From: Pontiellaceae bacterium B12219
GTDB taxonomy: Bacteria > Verrucomicrobiota > Kiritimatiellia > Kiritimatiellales > Pontiellaceae
Length of the DNA stretch: 64,000 bases
Direction: 5' to 3'
Assembly (NCBI GenBank): GCA_029432795.1
Contig: JARNMJ010000012.1
Span: 24,483-88,482, forward strand
Of this stretch, positions 50,922-59,626 are shown piece after piece (the first letter of the stretch is position 1; each line of letters starts with the position of its first letter). The notes under the pieces are model-generated. The model ran no database searches, was not told the origin of the DNA, and saw only the letters and a list, made by a program, of their open reading frames with translations. Position numbers and translations under genes: made by a program.

Positions 50922-52414
50922 TTTTCCAATCCCTGGAAAATCACCCGGGCCAGATCAACCACACTCAGCGGTTTGGTGATGTAGCCGTCCATCCCCCCTT
51001 CGAGGCAGCGTTCGCGGTCGCCGCTCAGGGCATGGGCGGTCATGGCGATAATTCTGAGCCGCGGCAGTTGAAGCTCTTCTTCGCGCTGCCGGATCAGGCG
51101 AGTCGTTTCCAGACCATCCATTTTCGGCATCTGAACATCCATCATCACCAGATCGAACATTTGATCAGCCAGTATGCTGAGCGCTTCTTCGCCATCGTTT
51201 GCCGTTTCCGCTTCGAGCCCCATTTTCCGCAGGGTGCGAACCGCAACCGTTTGGTTCACGCGATTGTCTTCCACAACAAGAATCCGCAGAGGCGTTTCCA
51301 TTTGCTCAACCCGTTCACGGGCAGAAGCAAAAATGCGCTGTGAAACTTCATGATCGTCCTCCAGCGAACCGCGACTTCCAGACATTGGAAACTCAGCCGC
51401 ATGCTGTTTTCCGTTCGGGGAATTCTGGAGATTGACCGGAATTTCAAACCAGAATTGAGAACCGACTCCAACCTGACTGCTCACCCCGATTTCGCCATCC
51501 ATGATGTTGACCAGCTGCTTACAGATGGTCAGTCCCAGTCCCGTTCCTCCATAAGTTCGCGAGGTGGAGGCATCCTGTTGCTGGAACGCACCGAAAACAT
51601 GCGGCAGTTTTTCTTCCGAAATACCAATGCCTGTATCTTCCACTTCGAACCGCAGATGAACGTGGTCAGCATGCTCATCTGCCAGCTTCACGGTCAGGGT
51701 AACAGCACCTTCGTCAGTAAACTTGACAGCATTACCAATCAGATTGGTGAGAATCTGACGCAGCCGCCCGACATCGCCGCACAGCTTTTCCGGAGCTGAG
51801 TCCTCAACGGACACAATCAATTGTATCCCTTTCTGCTGTGCCTGAATCGAGAAGATCGCCTGCACATCATCGAGCACATTTTTAAGGTCAAAATCGCGCA
51901 CCTCAATATCAAGGTGTCCGGCTTCGATTTTGGAGAAATCCAGAATATCGTTTACGATGGAGAGCAGAGCCTTTCCGCTGCGCCGTACGGTATTCGCCAA
52001 CTCCTGCTGATCGTCGTTCAGGTTGGAATCCAGCAGCAGGTTCGTGACCCCGATAATCCCATTCATCGGCGTGCGGATTTCATGGCTCATATTGGCCAGA
52101 AACTCGCTCTTGGCCACGCTGGCCGATTGCGCTTCCAGCACAAGACGGTTGGCCCGCTTTATCGATTTCTGCAGTTGTTCATTGGCCTCCAGCAGTTTGG
52201 CTTTCGCTTCTTCGGTATCCTCGTTCATGCTCACCAGAATCGCGATATTCTCATCCCGGTCCCGCAACTGCTGGTCCGGCGGGAAATCGCAGGGCACGAT
52301 CTCCGTCTTTCCGGATTCCCGGAGCTCCTGCTGCAAACGCCGGTTCTGGATCAACAGAAAAACAACTGCCGCCGCCAGTCCGAAAAGGAGCATGATTTGA
52401 ATGATTCCAAGCAT
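50918..52414 (-). CDS. Hybrid histidine kinase (TM, HisKA, HATPase, receiver)
   Basis: 498 residues. One N-terminal hydrophobic segment ([19 protein letters not shown]), a coiled coil, HisKA with [20 protein letters not shown] (His = phosphoacceptor), HATPase_c with [15 protein letters not shown] and [18 protein letters not shown], and a receiver domain [14 protein letters not shown] ... [13 protein letters not shown] with the phosphoacceptor Asp. No periplasmic sensor domain is evident. Three dyad repeats fall in this gene: at the start codon (52405-52419), in the linker (51376-51390) and at the C-terminus (50924-50938; FQGLEN). The neighbour is a group II globin, so redox or gas sensing is possible but unproven. 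The start lacks a good ribosome site. Confidence 0.94.
   Translation of the reverse strand: MLGIIQIMLLFGLAAAVVFLLIQNRRLQQELRESGKTEIVPCDFPPDQQLRDRDENIAILVSMNEDTEEAKAKLLEANEQLQKSIKRANRLVLEAQSASVAKSEFLANMSHEIRTPMNGIIGVTNLLLDSNLNDDQQELANTVRRSGKALLSIVNDILDFSKIEAGHLDIEVRDFDLKNVLDDVQAIFSIQAQQKGIQLIVSVEDSAPEKLCGDVGRLRQILTNLIGNAVKFTDEGAVTLTVKLADEHADHVHLRFEVEDTGIGISEEKLPHVFGAFQQQDASTSRTYGGTGLGLTICKQLVNIMDGEIGVSSQVGVGSQFWFEIPVNLQNSPNGKQHAAEFPMSGSRGSLEDDHEVSQRIFASARERVEQMETPLRILVVEDNRVNQTVAVRTLRKMGLEAETANDGEEALSILADQMFDLVMMDVQMPKMDGLETTRLIRQREEELQLPRLRIIAMTAHALSGDRERCLEGGMDGYITKPLSVVDLARVIFQGLEN
50924..50938. repeat. 15-bp dyad repeat copy (TTCCAA TCC CTGGAA)
   Basis: Exact copy at the 3' end of the histidine kinase gene, giving the last residues FQGLEN. 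Confidence 0.92.
51376..51390. repeat. 15-bp dyad repeat copy (TTCCAG ACA TTGGAA)
   Basis: Exact copy in the HATPase-receiver linker of the histidine kinase gene, reading FPMSGSR. Confidence 0.92.
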
Positions 52415-52419
52415 TGGAA
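52405..52419. repeat. 15-bp dyad repeat copy (TTCCAA GCA TTGGAA) over the kinase start
   Basis: Exact copy that includes the start codon of the histidine kinase gene (ATG CTT GGA on the minus strand), which could fold the start into a hairpin. Confidence 0.92.
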
Positions 52420-52444
52420 ATCCGTATTTTTCCTTGAGGGAGGT

Positions 52445-53752
52445 TTACGCAGAAAAGAGCGCGAGGGCACGATCGAGCCGTGCAATAACCCGGTTACGAC
52501 CCAGCACGGCCAACACCGGTGCGAGATCCGGCCCGGACTGAACGCCCGAAACGGCAATGCGTACCGGCGCCATAACGGCACCGAAACCGAGGCCTGATTC
52601 TTCGACAAAATCGTGCAGCGCTTTGTCCGCTGTTTCGGCATTGAAAACATCCAGTCCCTGGAAAATCGTCTTCATGTTTCCGAGTGTATCGGCCACGCCG
52701 TCCTTCAGCAGTTTCTTCTTCACGGCCTTTTCGTCATATTCAAAATCATCGCTGAAGAAAAATCCAACCATAGGAACAATATCGGCTACCGTTTTCACGC
52801 GTTCCCGAATAAGTTTGAACACCTGTTCGGCGTATTCCGGTTCCGCGTCAATACCGGCCGTTTCCAAAGACTGGAACGCCAAGGCCTCAAACTCTTCATT
52901 AGGAAGCTTAAGCATGTATTCGCCGTTCATCCAGGTCAGCTTTTTCAAATCGACCTGCGCGGCGGACGATTGGCAGCGCTCGAGCGTGAAGGCCTCAACC
53001 AGCTCTTCGCGCGTCATGATTTCGCGGTCGTCGCCCGGCGACCAGCCAAGCAGAGTCAGGTAGTTGAAGAGTGCTTCGGGCAGAAAACCCTTTTCACGGA
53101 AGTCCCCCACAAAGGCATCGCCATCGCGCTTGGAATAGGGTTTTCCCTGCGCATTTGTGATCATGGGAAGATGCGCAAAATTCGGCACCTCGGCGCCGAG
53201 CGCTTTATAGAGGGCAATATGGCGGAAGGTATTTTCAATGTGGTCGTCGCCGCGAATGACGTGAGTGATGCCCTGTTCGATATCATCCATCACGTTGGCC
53301 AAATGAAAAACCGGCGTACCGTTGGAGCGGACAATAACGAAGTCCTGCATGTTTTCCGCTTTCTTCGTCAGCTCGCCTTTAATCCCGTCCACAAAAGAGG
53401 AGTCGGTTCCGGGCATCCGGAAAATCACGCATTCGCCCTGCCCCATTCCGCCTTTGTCTTCTTTATAGGCCATCCCTTTGGAAAGCAGCGCTTCAGCGGC
53501 ATCGAGATGTGCCTGCTGACGGGTGGTCTGATACAGCGGTTCACCATCCACATCCAGCCCCAGCCAATCCATTGCGTCGAGCAGGGCCTGAATCGCCTCA
53601 GGCGTTGACCGCTCGATGTCTGTATCTTCAACGCGCAATAGAAATTCGCCGCCCATATGACGGGCAAACAACCAGTTGTAGATGGCCGCGCGCATGTTGC
53701 CAATGTGAACATTTCCGGTGGGACTCGGCGCAAATCGGGTACGTACTTTCAT
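52445..53752 (-). CDS. gltX: Glutamyl-tRNA synthetase
   Basis: 435 residues. HIGH-type signature RFAPSPTGNVHIGNMRAAIY, KMSKS-type signature KPYSKRDG, and the anticodon-binding end. The C-terminal anticodon domain is somewhat short. It charges tRNA-Glu (and tRNA-Gln where an amidotransferase is present; not determined here). Dyad repeats give FQSLE at residues 293-297 and, one mismatch away (52649-52663), FQGLD further on, both between core domains. Confidence 0.95.
   Translation of the reverse strand: MKVRTRFAPSPTGNVHIGNMRAAIYNWLFARHMGGEFLLRVEDTDIERSTPEAIQALLDAMDWLGLDVDGEPLYQTTRQQAHLDAAEALLSKGMAYKEDKGGMGQGECVIFRMPGTDSSFVDGIKGELTKKAENMQDFVIVRSNGTPVFHLANVMDDIEQGITHVIRGDDHIENTFRHIALYKALGAEVPNFAHLPMITNAQGKPYSKRDGDAFVGDFREKGFLPEALFNYLTLLGWSPGDDREIMTREELVEAFTLERCQSSAAQVDLKKLTWMNGEYMLKLPNEEFEALAFQSLETAGIDAEPEYAEQVFKLIRERVKTVADIVPMVGFFFSDDFEYDEKAVKKKLLKDGVADTLGNMKTIFQGLDVFNAETADKALHDFVEESGLGFGAVMAPVRIAVSGVQSGPDLAPVLAVLGRNRVIARLDRALALFSA
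52649..52663. repeat. Degenerate dyad repeat (ATCCAG TCC CTGGAA)
   Basis: One mismatch from the consensus, in gltX, reading FQGLD. Confidence 0.7.
52862..52876. repeat. 15-bp dyad repeat copy (TTCCAA AGA CTGGAA)
   Basis: Exact copy in gltX, reading FQSLE. Confidence 0.92.
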
Positions 53753-53780
53753 TGAAAACTCCGTTTAAAATTCGTCATGT

Positions 53781-53870
53781 GTAATTCGTAATTCGTAATT
53801 TCCCCTCGACATGATCAAGCGTACTCGCGAAATTCATCGCGCATTTACGCATTACTTTTCACAAATTACG
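53781..53870. repeat. AT-rich short repeat block upstream of hpt
   Basis: GTAATTCGTAATTCGTAATT (53781-53800) is a direct iteration, and an imperfect inverted partner (CATTACTTTTCACAAATTAC, 53850-53869) follows. It fills most of the divergent gltX-hpt spacer and resembles in style the block at 2202-2280. Confidence 0.5.
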
Positions 53871-53886
53871 GGCCGGAGGCTACCCC

Positions 53887-54426
53887 ATGAGAGCGCATGA
53901 TGTAAAAGAAATCCTGATCGATAAAACCGAAATCGCCAAGCGAGTCGATGAACTGGTGGATGAAATTATTGAATCCGGTCAACCCGATCGGCTGGTCGTG
54001 ATCGGCATCCTGAAGGGCAGCTTTATGTTTTTCGCCGATCTGATGCGCAGTTTTTATCGACATGATGCGCATCCGCATATTGACTTCATGACACTCTCGA
54101 GCTATGGCGCCGGCACACAATCCTCCGGCACCGTCGAAATTATTCATGATATCCGCGAAAACCTGGTCGATGCCAATGTGCTGTTGGTGGATGACATTCT
54201 CGACAGCGGCCGCACCCTCGCCTTCAGTAAAAAACTCATGATGGAGCGCGGCGCAAAATCAGTCCACTCCTGCGTACTGCTCGACAAAAAGACGCATCGC
54301 GCAGTTGAATTTGAAGCCGATTATGCGGGTTTCCAGATCGACGATCTCTTTGTGGTCGGCTACGGACTGGACTACGACAACCTCTACCGCGAGCTCCCTC
54401 ACATCGCCAAAGTAAACTTCCAATGA
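53887..54426 (+). CDS. hpt: Hypoxanthine phosphoribosyltransferase
   Basis: 179 residues: VVIGILKGSFMFFADLMRSF, PRPP loop VLLVDDILDSGRTLAFSK, and VGYGLDYDNLYRELPHIA, all HPRT hallmarks. Salvages hypoxanthine and guanine to IMP and GMP. GGAGG precedes the ATG. A dyad repeat (54418-54432) spans its last codons and supplies the TGA stop. Confidence 0.97.
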   Translation: MRAHDVKEILIDKTEIAKRVDELVDEIIESGQPDRLVVIGILKGSFMFFADLMRSFYRHDAHPHIDFMTLSSYGAGTQSSGTVEIIHDIRENLVDANVLLVDDILDSGRTLAFSKKLMMERGAKSVHSCVLLDKKTHRAVEFEADYAGFQIDDLFVVGYGLDYDNLYRELPHIAKVNFQ

Positions 54427-54432
54427 TTGGAA
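54418..54432. repeat. 15-bp dyad repeat copy (TTCCAA TGA TTGGAA) over the hpt stop
   Basis: Exact copy. The N3 centre TGA is the stop codon of hpt, so the last residues are FQ. Confidence 0.92.
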
Positions 54433-54574
54433 GTATTTAGAATCACCCCGTTTATATCGATTCTCAACACTGAGCAACTTTCCTGTATGGTTGTCCAAAC
54501 GCTGTAGCTGAATAACGTCCTGATCATTAACACCGAGAACAATGATCAGGTTTTAAGCATCTTTTGGCGTTTTA

Positions 54575-54620
54575 CCTGCTGTTTACTGATCTTCCAACCG
54601 TTGGAAACGGAAACAGCAGG
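54575..54620. repeat. Long hairpin with dyad repeat core upstream of the cytochrome-DUF1549 gene
   Basis: CCTGCTGTTT (54575-54584) pairs with AAACAGCAGG (54611-54620); between them the repeat core TTCCAACCGTTGGAA (54592-54606) pairs on itself. It ends 14 nt before the start codon of the next gene, so in mRNA it would lie right upstream of the ribosome site. Confidence 0.75.
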
Positions 54621-54634
54621 CATTGAGGTTTGAT

Positions 54635-56989
54635 ATGAAGGAAAGATTCAGTCAGTTAAAAAGCTGCGCAGCAGTACTTTTTGCAATTCCGCTTTCCGCT
54701 TCCCTGGCCGAAGTGAATTTTGAAAAGGAGGTGCTGCCCATTTTTCAGGAAAAGTGCTTTCGATGCCATAGCGAACGCGTTGCCGAACCGAAAGGCGAGG
54801 TCCGGCTGGACCGCGCGGAGTGGATTCTGAAGGGTGGCGAATACGGACCGATCATCGAAAAGAAGCAGCCCGATAAAAGTGTTCTGTACGAACGCATGAC
54901 CATGCCTGAGGGCAAACGGGGCATCATGCCGCCTGCCGGAAAAGGCGACCCCGCCACCTCCGAACAACTGGCCATTATTAAACAATGGATTCTTGAAGGG
55001 GCTAAATTCGGGAATTGGGACGGAACGGAAGAGCATACGCCGGTCAAGCCCCCTCCCGCCGTAAACAATACCCGTCTGTCGCTTCAGATGTATGGCACTG
55101 AGGACGGGATTCAGTTGAACCTGGAACCGAAACCAACCTACCCAACGCGTTTATCCGCGCCTCAGATCATCGCAAAAGCCGCTGAAATAGATAAGCTGAT
55201 TGAGTCCCACCGGAAGGCAAACGGAACGCAGGGACTCCCGGCTGCCAACGACCGTATTTTTTTGCGCCGGGCCTATCTCGGCATTGTCGGCCGCACACCG
55301 ACGCACGATGAGGCCGTCGCATTTCTCGCATCCACCAGCCCCAAAAAGCGGGCCCAGCTCATTGACCACCTGATCAATACAGAAGGCTATGTGAATAACT
55401 GGTTCCATTTCTGGGCGGATCTGCTGAAAGTCCAGACAACGCGGTTTCCCTCGTCGGTCTATTACGGCGAATGGGTGAAACAGGCGTTGCGCGACAATAT
55501 GCCCTATAACGAAATGGCCTTCGAACTCATCACCGCCACCGGCATGCCCTATCAAAACGGAGCCACCGGCTGGGCCGCCAGCGACGCAAATATGGCCCCC
55601 GATCACATGGCGAATAACATGCAGGCCTTTCTCGGCATGCAACTCCAATGTGCCCAATGCCACGACCACCCCTATGATCGCTGGAATCAATATGAGTTCC
55701 AAAGTCTGGTTTCCTATTTCGGCGGTGTGCGCTGGAATGGACTGAGCAACAAACATTTCATCAACCTGATTGAAAAAGAGGGACTTGAAATCAGCGTGAA
55801 GCAGGAAAAGTTTTTCGGAAACAATATGTCCTACCGCTATCGACTGGCCGTCTGGGAACCGACCTTTAATAAATGGAACCGCCTCCCGAGAGATTATCAG
55901 TATGCCGATGCCAAACCGCGGCAGGCCGTTCCCCCGCAGGTCATTTTCGGGCATCAACCGGAAATCACCGACAGCCCGCGCGAAGCGTTCGGCCGCTGGG
56001 TCACCGACACCGACAACAAATGGTTTACCGTGGCCGTTGCCAACCGTCTGTGGAAAAAGACCATGGGCGTCGGGCTCATTGAGCCGGTCGACAACATTAA
56101 ATACGACACCGAATCGCAAATCCCCGCCCTTATGGCTCTGCTCGAAAAAAACATGAAGGAAACCAACTATAACCTGAAGGATTTCCTGCGCATCCTCTAC
56201 AACACCCAGACCTGGCAGATGGAAACGATGACGACTGACCTCCCTGAAAATCTGGCGGATTATCATTATGAAGGCCGCCCGCTTATGCGAATGACCGGAG
56301 AACAGATGTGGGACTCCCTCGTCACCCTTGCCATTGTTGACCCGGATGATCGCAAAGGCCACGGCTCTCGCTACACCTCCAGAGAATATCGGGAATATGC
56401 CGACGAACTTTATTTCACACCGATCAAAGAGCTGGTTGCCTACTACACCGACGAGCAGATTGACGCCGAAAACAAGATGCGGAAATCCGCAGAAAAATCA
56501 GCGAACAGACTGTTTAATTCGAAGAGCAAAAAGAAGGTCGGCGGCTATGGTGCAAACTTTAACACCTGGAGCCTGGACCATATGACCGATCCGCGCTGGC
56601 ACGGAATGGACCGCGGGCTCGTGCGCGCGTCCGAACTCTCCTCTCCGGCACCGGCCCATCACTTCGTCCGGCAATTCGGCCAATCCGATCGTAAAATCAT
56701 CGGCAGCGGACGCACCGATCCCAGCGTCACACAGGTGCTGAACATCCTCAACGGCCCCATTCACTATATTCTCGATAGCGAACTTTCCGTACTTTCAAAA
56801 AAGGTGGCGGAACAGGAAACCGATGAAGACCGAATCAACGTCATTTTCCGCAGCGTGCTCACCCGCAATCCAACCGAGGAGGACATCGAGATTTCACAGA
56901 ATGTCCTCGCCGCCAATAAAGGAAAGAAGGGCTACCGCATGATTCTGTGGGCTCTGCTGAACACCCGCGAATTTATGTATATCCAATAA
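54635..56989 (+). CDS. Exported planctomycete-type cytochrome c / DUF1549 / DUF1553 protein
   Basis: 784 residues. A signal peptide, then a c-type cytochrome domain with CFRCHS (Cys41, Cys44, His45) and the MPPAGKGD region; DUF1549 with LRRAYLGIVGRTPTHDEAVA and CAQCHDHPYDRWNQ (a second CxxCH); DUF1553 with FGRWVTDTDNKWFTVAVANR and a C-terminal RNPTEEDIE. These proteins are abundant in Planctomycetes and Verrucomicrobia and are thought to act in periplasmic oxidation, often near sulfatases. ATG 54635 is chosen with TGAGG upstream; TTG 54623 is part of that site. A degenerate repeat gives FQSL near 55697. Confidence 0.93.
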   Translation: MKERFSQLKSCAAVLFAIPLSASLAEVNFEKEVLPIFQEKCFRCHSERVAEPKGEVRLDRAEWILKGGEYGPIIEKKQPDKSVLYERMTMPEGKRGIMPPAGKGDPATSEQLAIIKQWILEGAKFGNWDGTEEHTPVKPPPAVNNTRLSLQMYGTEDGIQLNLEPKPTYPTRLSAPQIIAKAAEIDKLIESHRKANGTQGLPAANDRIFLRRAYLGIVGRTPTHDEAVAFLASTSPKKRAQLIDHLINTEGYVNNWFHFWADLLKVQTTRFPSSVYYGEWVKQALRDNMPYNEMAFELITATGMPYQNGATGWAASDANMAPDHMANNMQAFLGMQLQCAQCHDHPYDRWNQYEFQSLVSYFGGVRWNGLSNKHFINLIEKEGLEISVKQEKFFGNNMSYRYRLAVWEPTFNKWNRLPRDYQYADAKPRQAVPPQVIFGHQPEITDSPREAFGRWVTDTDNKWFTVAVANRLWKKTMGVGLIEPVDNIKYDTESQIPALMALLEKNMKETNYNLKDFLRILYNTQTWQMETMTTDLPENLADYHYEGRPLMRMTGEQMWDSLVTLAIVDPDDRKGHGSRYTSREYREYADELYFTPIKELVAYYTDEQIDAENKMRKSAEKSANRLFNSKSKKKVGGYGANFNTWSLDHMTDPRWHGMDRGLVRASELSSPAPAHHFVRQFGQSDRKIIGSGRTDPSVTQVLNILNGPIHYILDSELSVLSKKVAEQETDEDRINVIFRSVLTRNPTEEDIEISQNVLAANKGKKGYRMILWALLNTREFMYIQ

Positions 56990-57001
56990 GTGGAGAATGC
57001 C

Positions 57002-58270
57002 ATGAGTAATCTATTCAACAATACCTCCGAACTCGGCCGTCGCAGCTTCATGAGCCGTATGGCCAAAACCGCGCTCGGCGTCGGGGTCGGCGCACACTTT
57101 GCAAATCCCGCGCTGGCAGCCGCCCTGCCCAAAACCGATAAAAAGCTGATCTTTCTCTATATGGCCGGCGGGATGAGCCACCTCGACACCTTCGACCCGC
57201 ATCCGGGCACAGAAGAAGCCGGACCGGTCAAAGCAATCGGCACCAATGTGGATGGCATTCAGCTCAGTGAATTTTTCCCGAACACTGCCAAGCAAATGGA
57301 TAAGCTGACGATCATTCGCTCAATGTACTCTACGCAGGGTGCACACGGTCAGGGCAACTATCTGATGCATACCGGCTACGATCCGCGCGGCAGCATTGTG
57401 CATCCAACCCTTGGAGCCTGGTCCATGCTGCATCAAGGCAAAATCAACCAGGCTCTGCCTGGAAATGTCGTGATTGATCCCGGCTCCGATTATCCCTATG
57501 CCGGATTTCTCCCCCCGGAACTCGGCGCAGTGCCGATCGGCGAAGCCTCTAAAGGGTTGCAGTTCAGCAAACGGCCGGGCTGGGTGAACGAACAGCAGTA
57601 TCACGATCAACTGGAACTCTCGAATGTCTTCGATCGGCAGTTTCGCGAAAAATATCACCAGCGCTCGATCACCGCCTATCAGAAGTTTTATGCGGAAGCC
57701 GTTGCGCTTATGGAAAGCAAAGATCTCATCGCCTTCGACATCAATCAGGAATCCGCAGAAACCAAAGCCCTCTACGGAACCAAGTCCAAATTCGGACAGG
57801 GCTGCCTGCTCGCCCGGCGTCTGATTGAACATGGTGTCCGCTGCGTAGAGGTCACCAAAGGCGGATGGGACAGCCATAATGAAATGCCGGAAGAAAAAGC
57901 GCGCGATCTCGATCAGGCCCTCGCCGCGCTCATGTTCGACCTGCAACAGCGCGGCCTGCTCGATTCCACCATTGTTGTGGTCGCCACCGAATTCGGCCGT
58001 AATCCCGAAATAAAACCCGACTCACTCGGACGCGATCACTGGGCCAAGGCCTTCAGCACCGTTATCGGCGGCGGCGGACTCAAAACCGGGCAGGTCATCG
58101 GAGCAACCGATCGCGGGCACGAAGTCATCACCGATAAAGTGCTCGTTCCCGACCTGCACACCACCATCGGCACCGCCATGGGCCTGCCCGTTAAAGAAGT
58201 GGTCATGTCCGATTCGGGACGCCCCTTTAATGTCGGTTACAAAGGCAAGGTCATCGACGCGCTCATTTAA
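57002..58270 (+). CDS. Tat-exported DUF1501 protein
   Basis: 422 residues with a twin-arginine signal (GRRSFM, residues 12-17, then a hydrophobic stretch). The body follows the DUF1501 pattern: IFLYMAGGMSHLDTFDPHPG, GAHGQGNYLMHTGYDPRGS, VEVTKGGWDSHNEMPEEKAR and VVVATEFGRNPEIKPDSLGRD, alkaline-phosphatase/sulfatase-fold motifs. It follows the DUF1549 gene by 12 bp, the usual pairing in PVC genomes, and the two are presumably translated together. ATG 57002 has GTGGAG upstream; GTG 56990 is part of that site. Confidence 0.94.
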   Translation: MSNLFNNTSELGRRSFMSRMAKTALGVGVGAHFANPALAAALPKTDKKLIFLYMAGGMSHLDTFDPHPGTEEAGPVKAIGTNVDGIQLSEFFPNTAKQMDKLTIIRSMYSTQGAHGQGNYLMHTGYDPRGSIVHPTLGAWSMLHQGKINQALPGNVVIDPGSDYPYAGFLPPELGAVPIGEASKGLQFSKRPGWVNEQQYHDQLELSNVFDRQFREKYHQRSITAYQKFYAEAVALMESKDLIAFDINQESAETKALYGTKSKFGQGCLLARRLIEHGVRCVEVTKGGWDSHNEMPEEKARDLDQALAALMFDLQQRGLLDSTIVVVATEFGRNPEIKPDSLGRDHWAKAFSTVIGGGGLKTGQVIGATDRGHEVITDKVLVPDLHTTIGTAMGLPVKEVVMSDSGRPFNVGYKGKVIDALI

Positions 58271-58273
58271 ATC

Positions 58274-58288
58274 TTCCAGAGACTGGAA
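58274..58288. repeat. 15-bp dyad repeat copy (TTCCAG AGA CTGGAA)
   Basis: Exact copy, 4 nt after the DUF1501 stop codon. Confidence 0.92.
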
Positions 58289-58342
58289 ATGCGAATGCAT
58301 TCACTTAAAATAGCTTTTGAATTTACCGGGAGCTATTTCATT

Positions 58343-59431
58343 ATGACTACACTGAAAATCGTCACAGCCGCCTCGTTGCTCTGTACCGGCGCACAGGCCG
58401 AATTTGAACGGGTTTATATCGGCACTAAAAACAGCAAGGGCATTTACTTCGCCGACCTCGATTCCAGCACCGGAAAACTCACCACGCCCACACTCGCCGC
58501 CGAAACCGAAGACTGTGGATTCATCGCCATTCACCCCGACAAAGAATTGCTCTACTCCACCGGTGTCGGTGCATTTAAAATCAACAGCGACGGCACACTC
58601 ACCCACCTCAACACCCAAACCACCGACGGCATAAATGCCTGCCATATCAGCCTCGATGCAACCGGAAAATGTGCCATGGTCGCTTACTACAGCAGCGGCT
58701 CCATTGCTTCTTTCCAGCTGTTGGAAGACGGTTCGCTCTCCAGCGCAAAATCCTTTCATCAGCACGAAGGGTCCGGCGAACATCCGACACGGCAGACCCA
58801 ACCCCATGCCCATTCCATTTTTATCAATCCGGACAACACCTATGCTTACGCATCCGACCTCGGTATTGATAAAATCATGATCTATAAACTCAATCCGACC
58901 GCCGGCACCCTCACCCCCGCCAGTGAAGTGGTCATTCCCGGCGGCTCCATCGGACCGCGCCACCTCAAATGGAATGCCGATGGTTCGCGGGTTTATCTTC
59001 TTAACGAACTCGACCTCAGCATCACCCTGCTCAAGCCCCTTGCAGATGGACAGCTCGAAGTTATTGAAACCGTTTCAACGCTGCCCGAAGACACCGATAA
59101 ATCCGATATCACCTGCGCCGAAATCCGTATTCACCCCAATGGAAAATTTATCTATGCCTCCAACCGCGACCTCACCGAACAGGGTCGCGATTCCATCAGC
59201 ATATTTTCCCGATCTGAAGACGGTTTCCAACGGTTGGAAACTGTACCCGCCGAAGTCTGGATTCCCCGCAACTTTAACATCGACCCCACCGGAAAATGGA
59301 TGCTCGTCGGCGGGAAGAAATCCAACGATATCGCCATCTTCAGCGTCGACCCCCAAAGCGGCCTCATCAAATTCACCGGCAATAAAGTCCCCTTCGAAGG
59401 CGCCCCCACCTGTTTCGAGTTCATGGACTGA
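58343..59431 (+). CDS. Exported beta-propeller protein, lactonase (YncE/PGL) family
   Basis: 362 residues. A signal peptide (MTTLKIVTAASLLCTGAQA), then repeated beta-propeller blades with the lactonase family pattern: YIGTKNSKGIYFADLDSSTG, CGFIAIHPDKELLYSTG, TQPHAHSIFINPDNTYAYAS and GPRHLKWNADGSRVYLLNEL. The fold is shared with 6-phosphogluconolactonase (Pgl), but export argues against that cytosolic step. Third gene after the cytochrome/DUF1501 pair, perhaps acting with them. ATG 58343 is chosen with GGGAG upstream; ATG 58289 overlaps the dyad repeat and adds no signal peptide. FQRLE occurs at residues 295-299. Confidence 0.85.
   Translation: MTTLKIVTAASLLCTGAQAEFERVYIGTKNSKGIYFADLDSSTGKLTTPTLAAETEDCGFIAIHPDKELLYSTGVGAFKINSDGTLTHLNTQTTDGINACHISLDATGKCAMVAYYSSGSIASFQLLEDGSLSSAKSFHQHEGSGEHPTRQTQPHAHSIFINPDNTYAYASDLGIDKIMIYKLNPTAGTLTPASEVVIPGGSIGPRHLKWNADGSRVYLLNELDLSITLLKPLADGQLEVIETVSTLPEDTDKSDITCAEIRIHPNGKFIYASNRDLTEQGRDSISIFSRSEDGFQRLETVPAEVWIPRNFNIDPTGKWMLVGGKKSNDIAIFSVDPQSGLIKFTGNKVPFEGAPTCFEFMD
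59225..59239. repeat. 15-bp dyad repeat copy (TTCCAA CGG TTGGAA)
   Basis: Exact copy in the beta-propeller gene, reading FQRLE in a blade-connecting loop. Confidence 0.92.
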
Positions 59432-59626
59432 TAAATTTCCCGTTGAGAAAAAGCAGCTTCTAAAGCGGCGACAGAAGGCAAAGTGTCCTCAGCATTTGGA
59501 ATCGGGGATGAGTACCGGCTGTAGTCAATCGATATTGAACATAACGGATCCCCCGCCCCTTCGATCCCCGCAATCCCGCAGACCTTTCGACTTTCGACCG
59601 GCGACCGCTCCACATATAGTGCTCCC

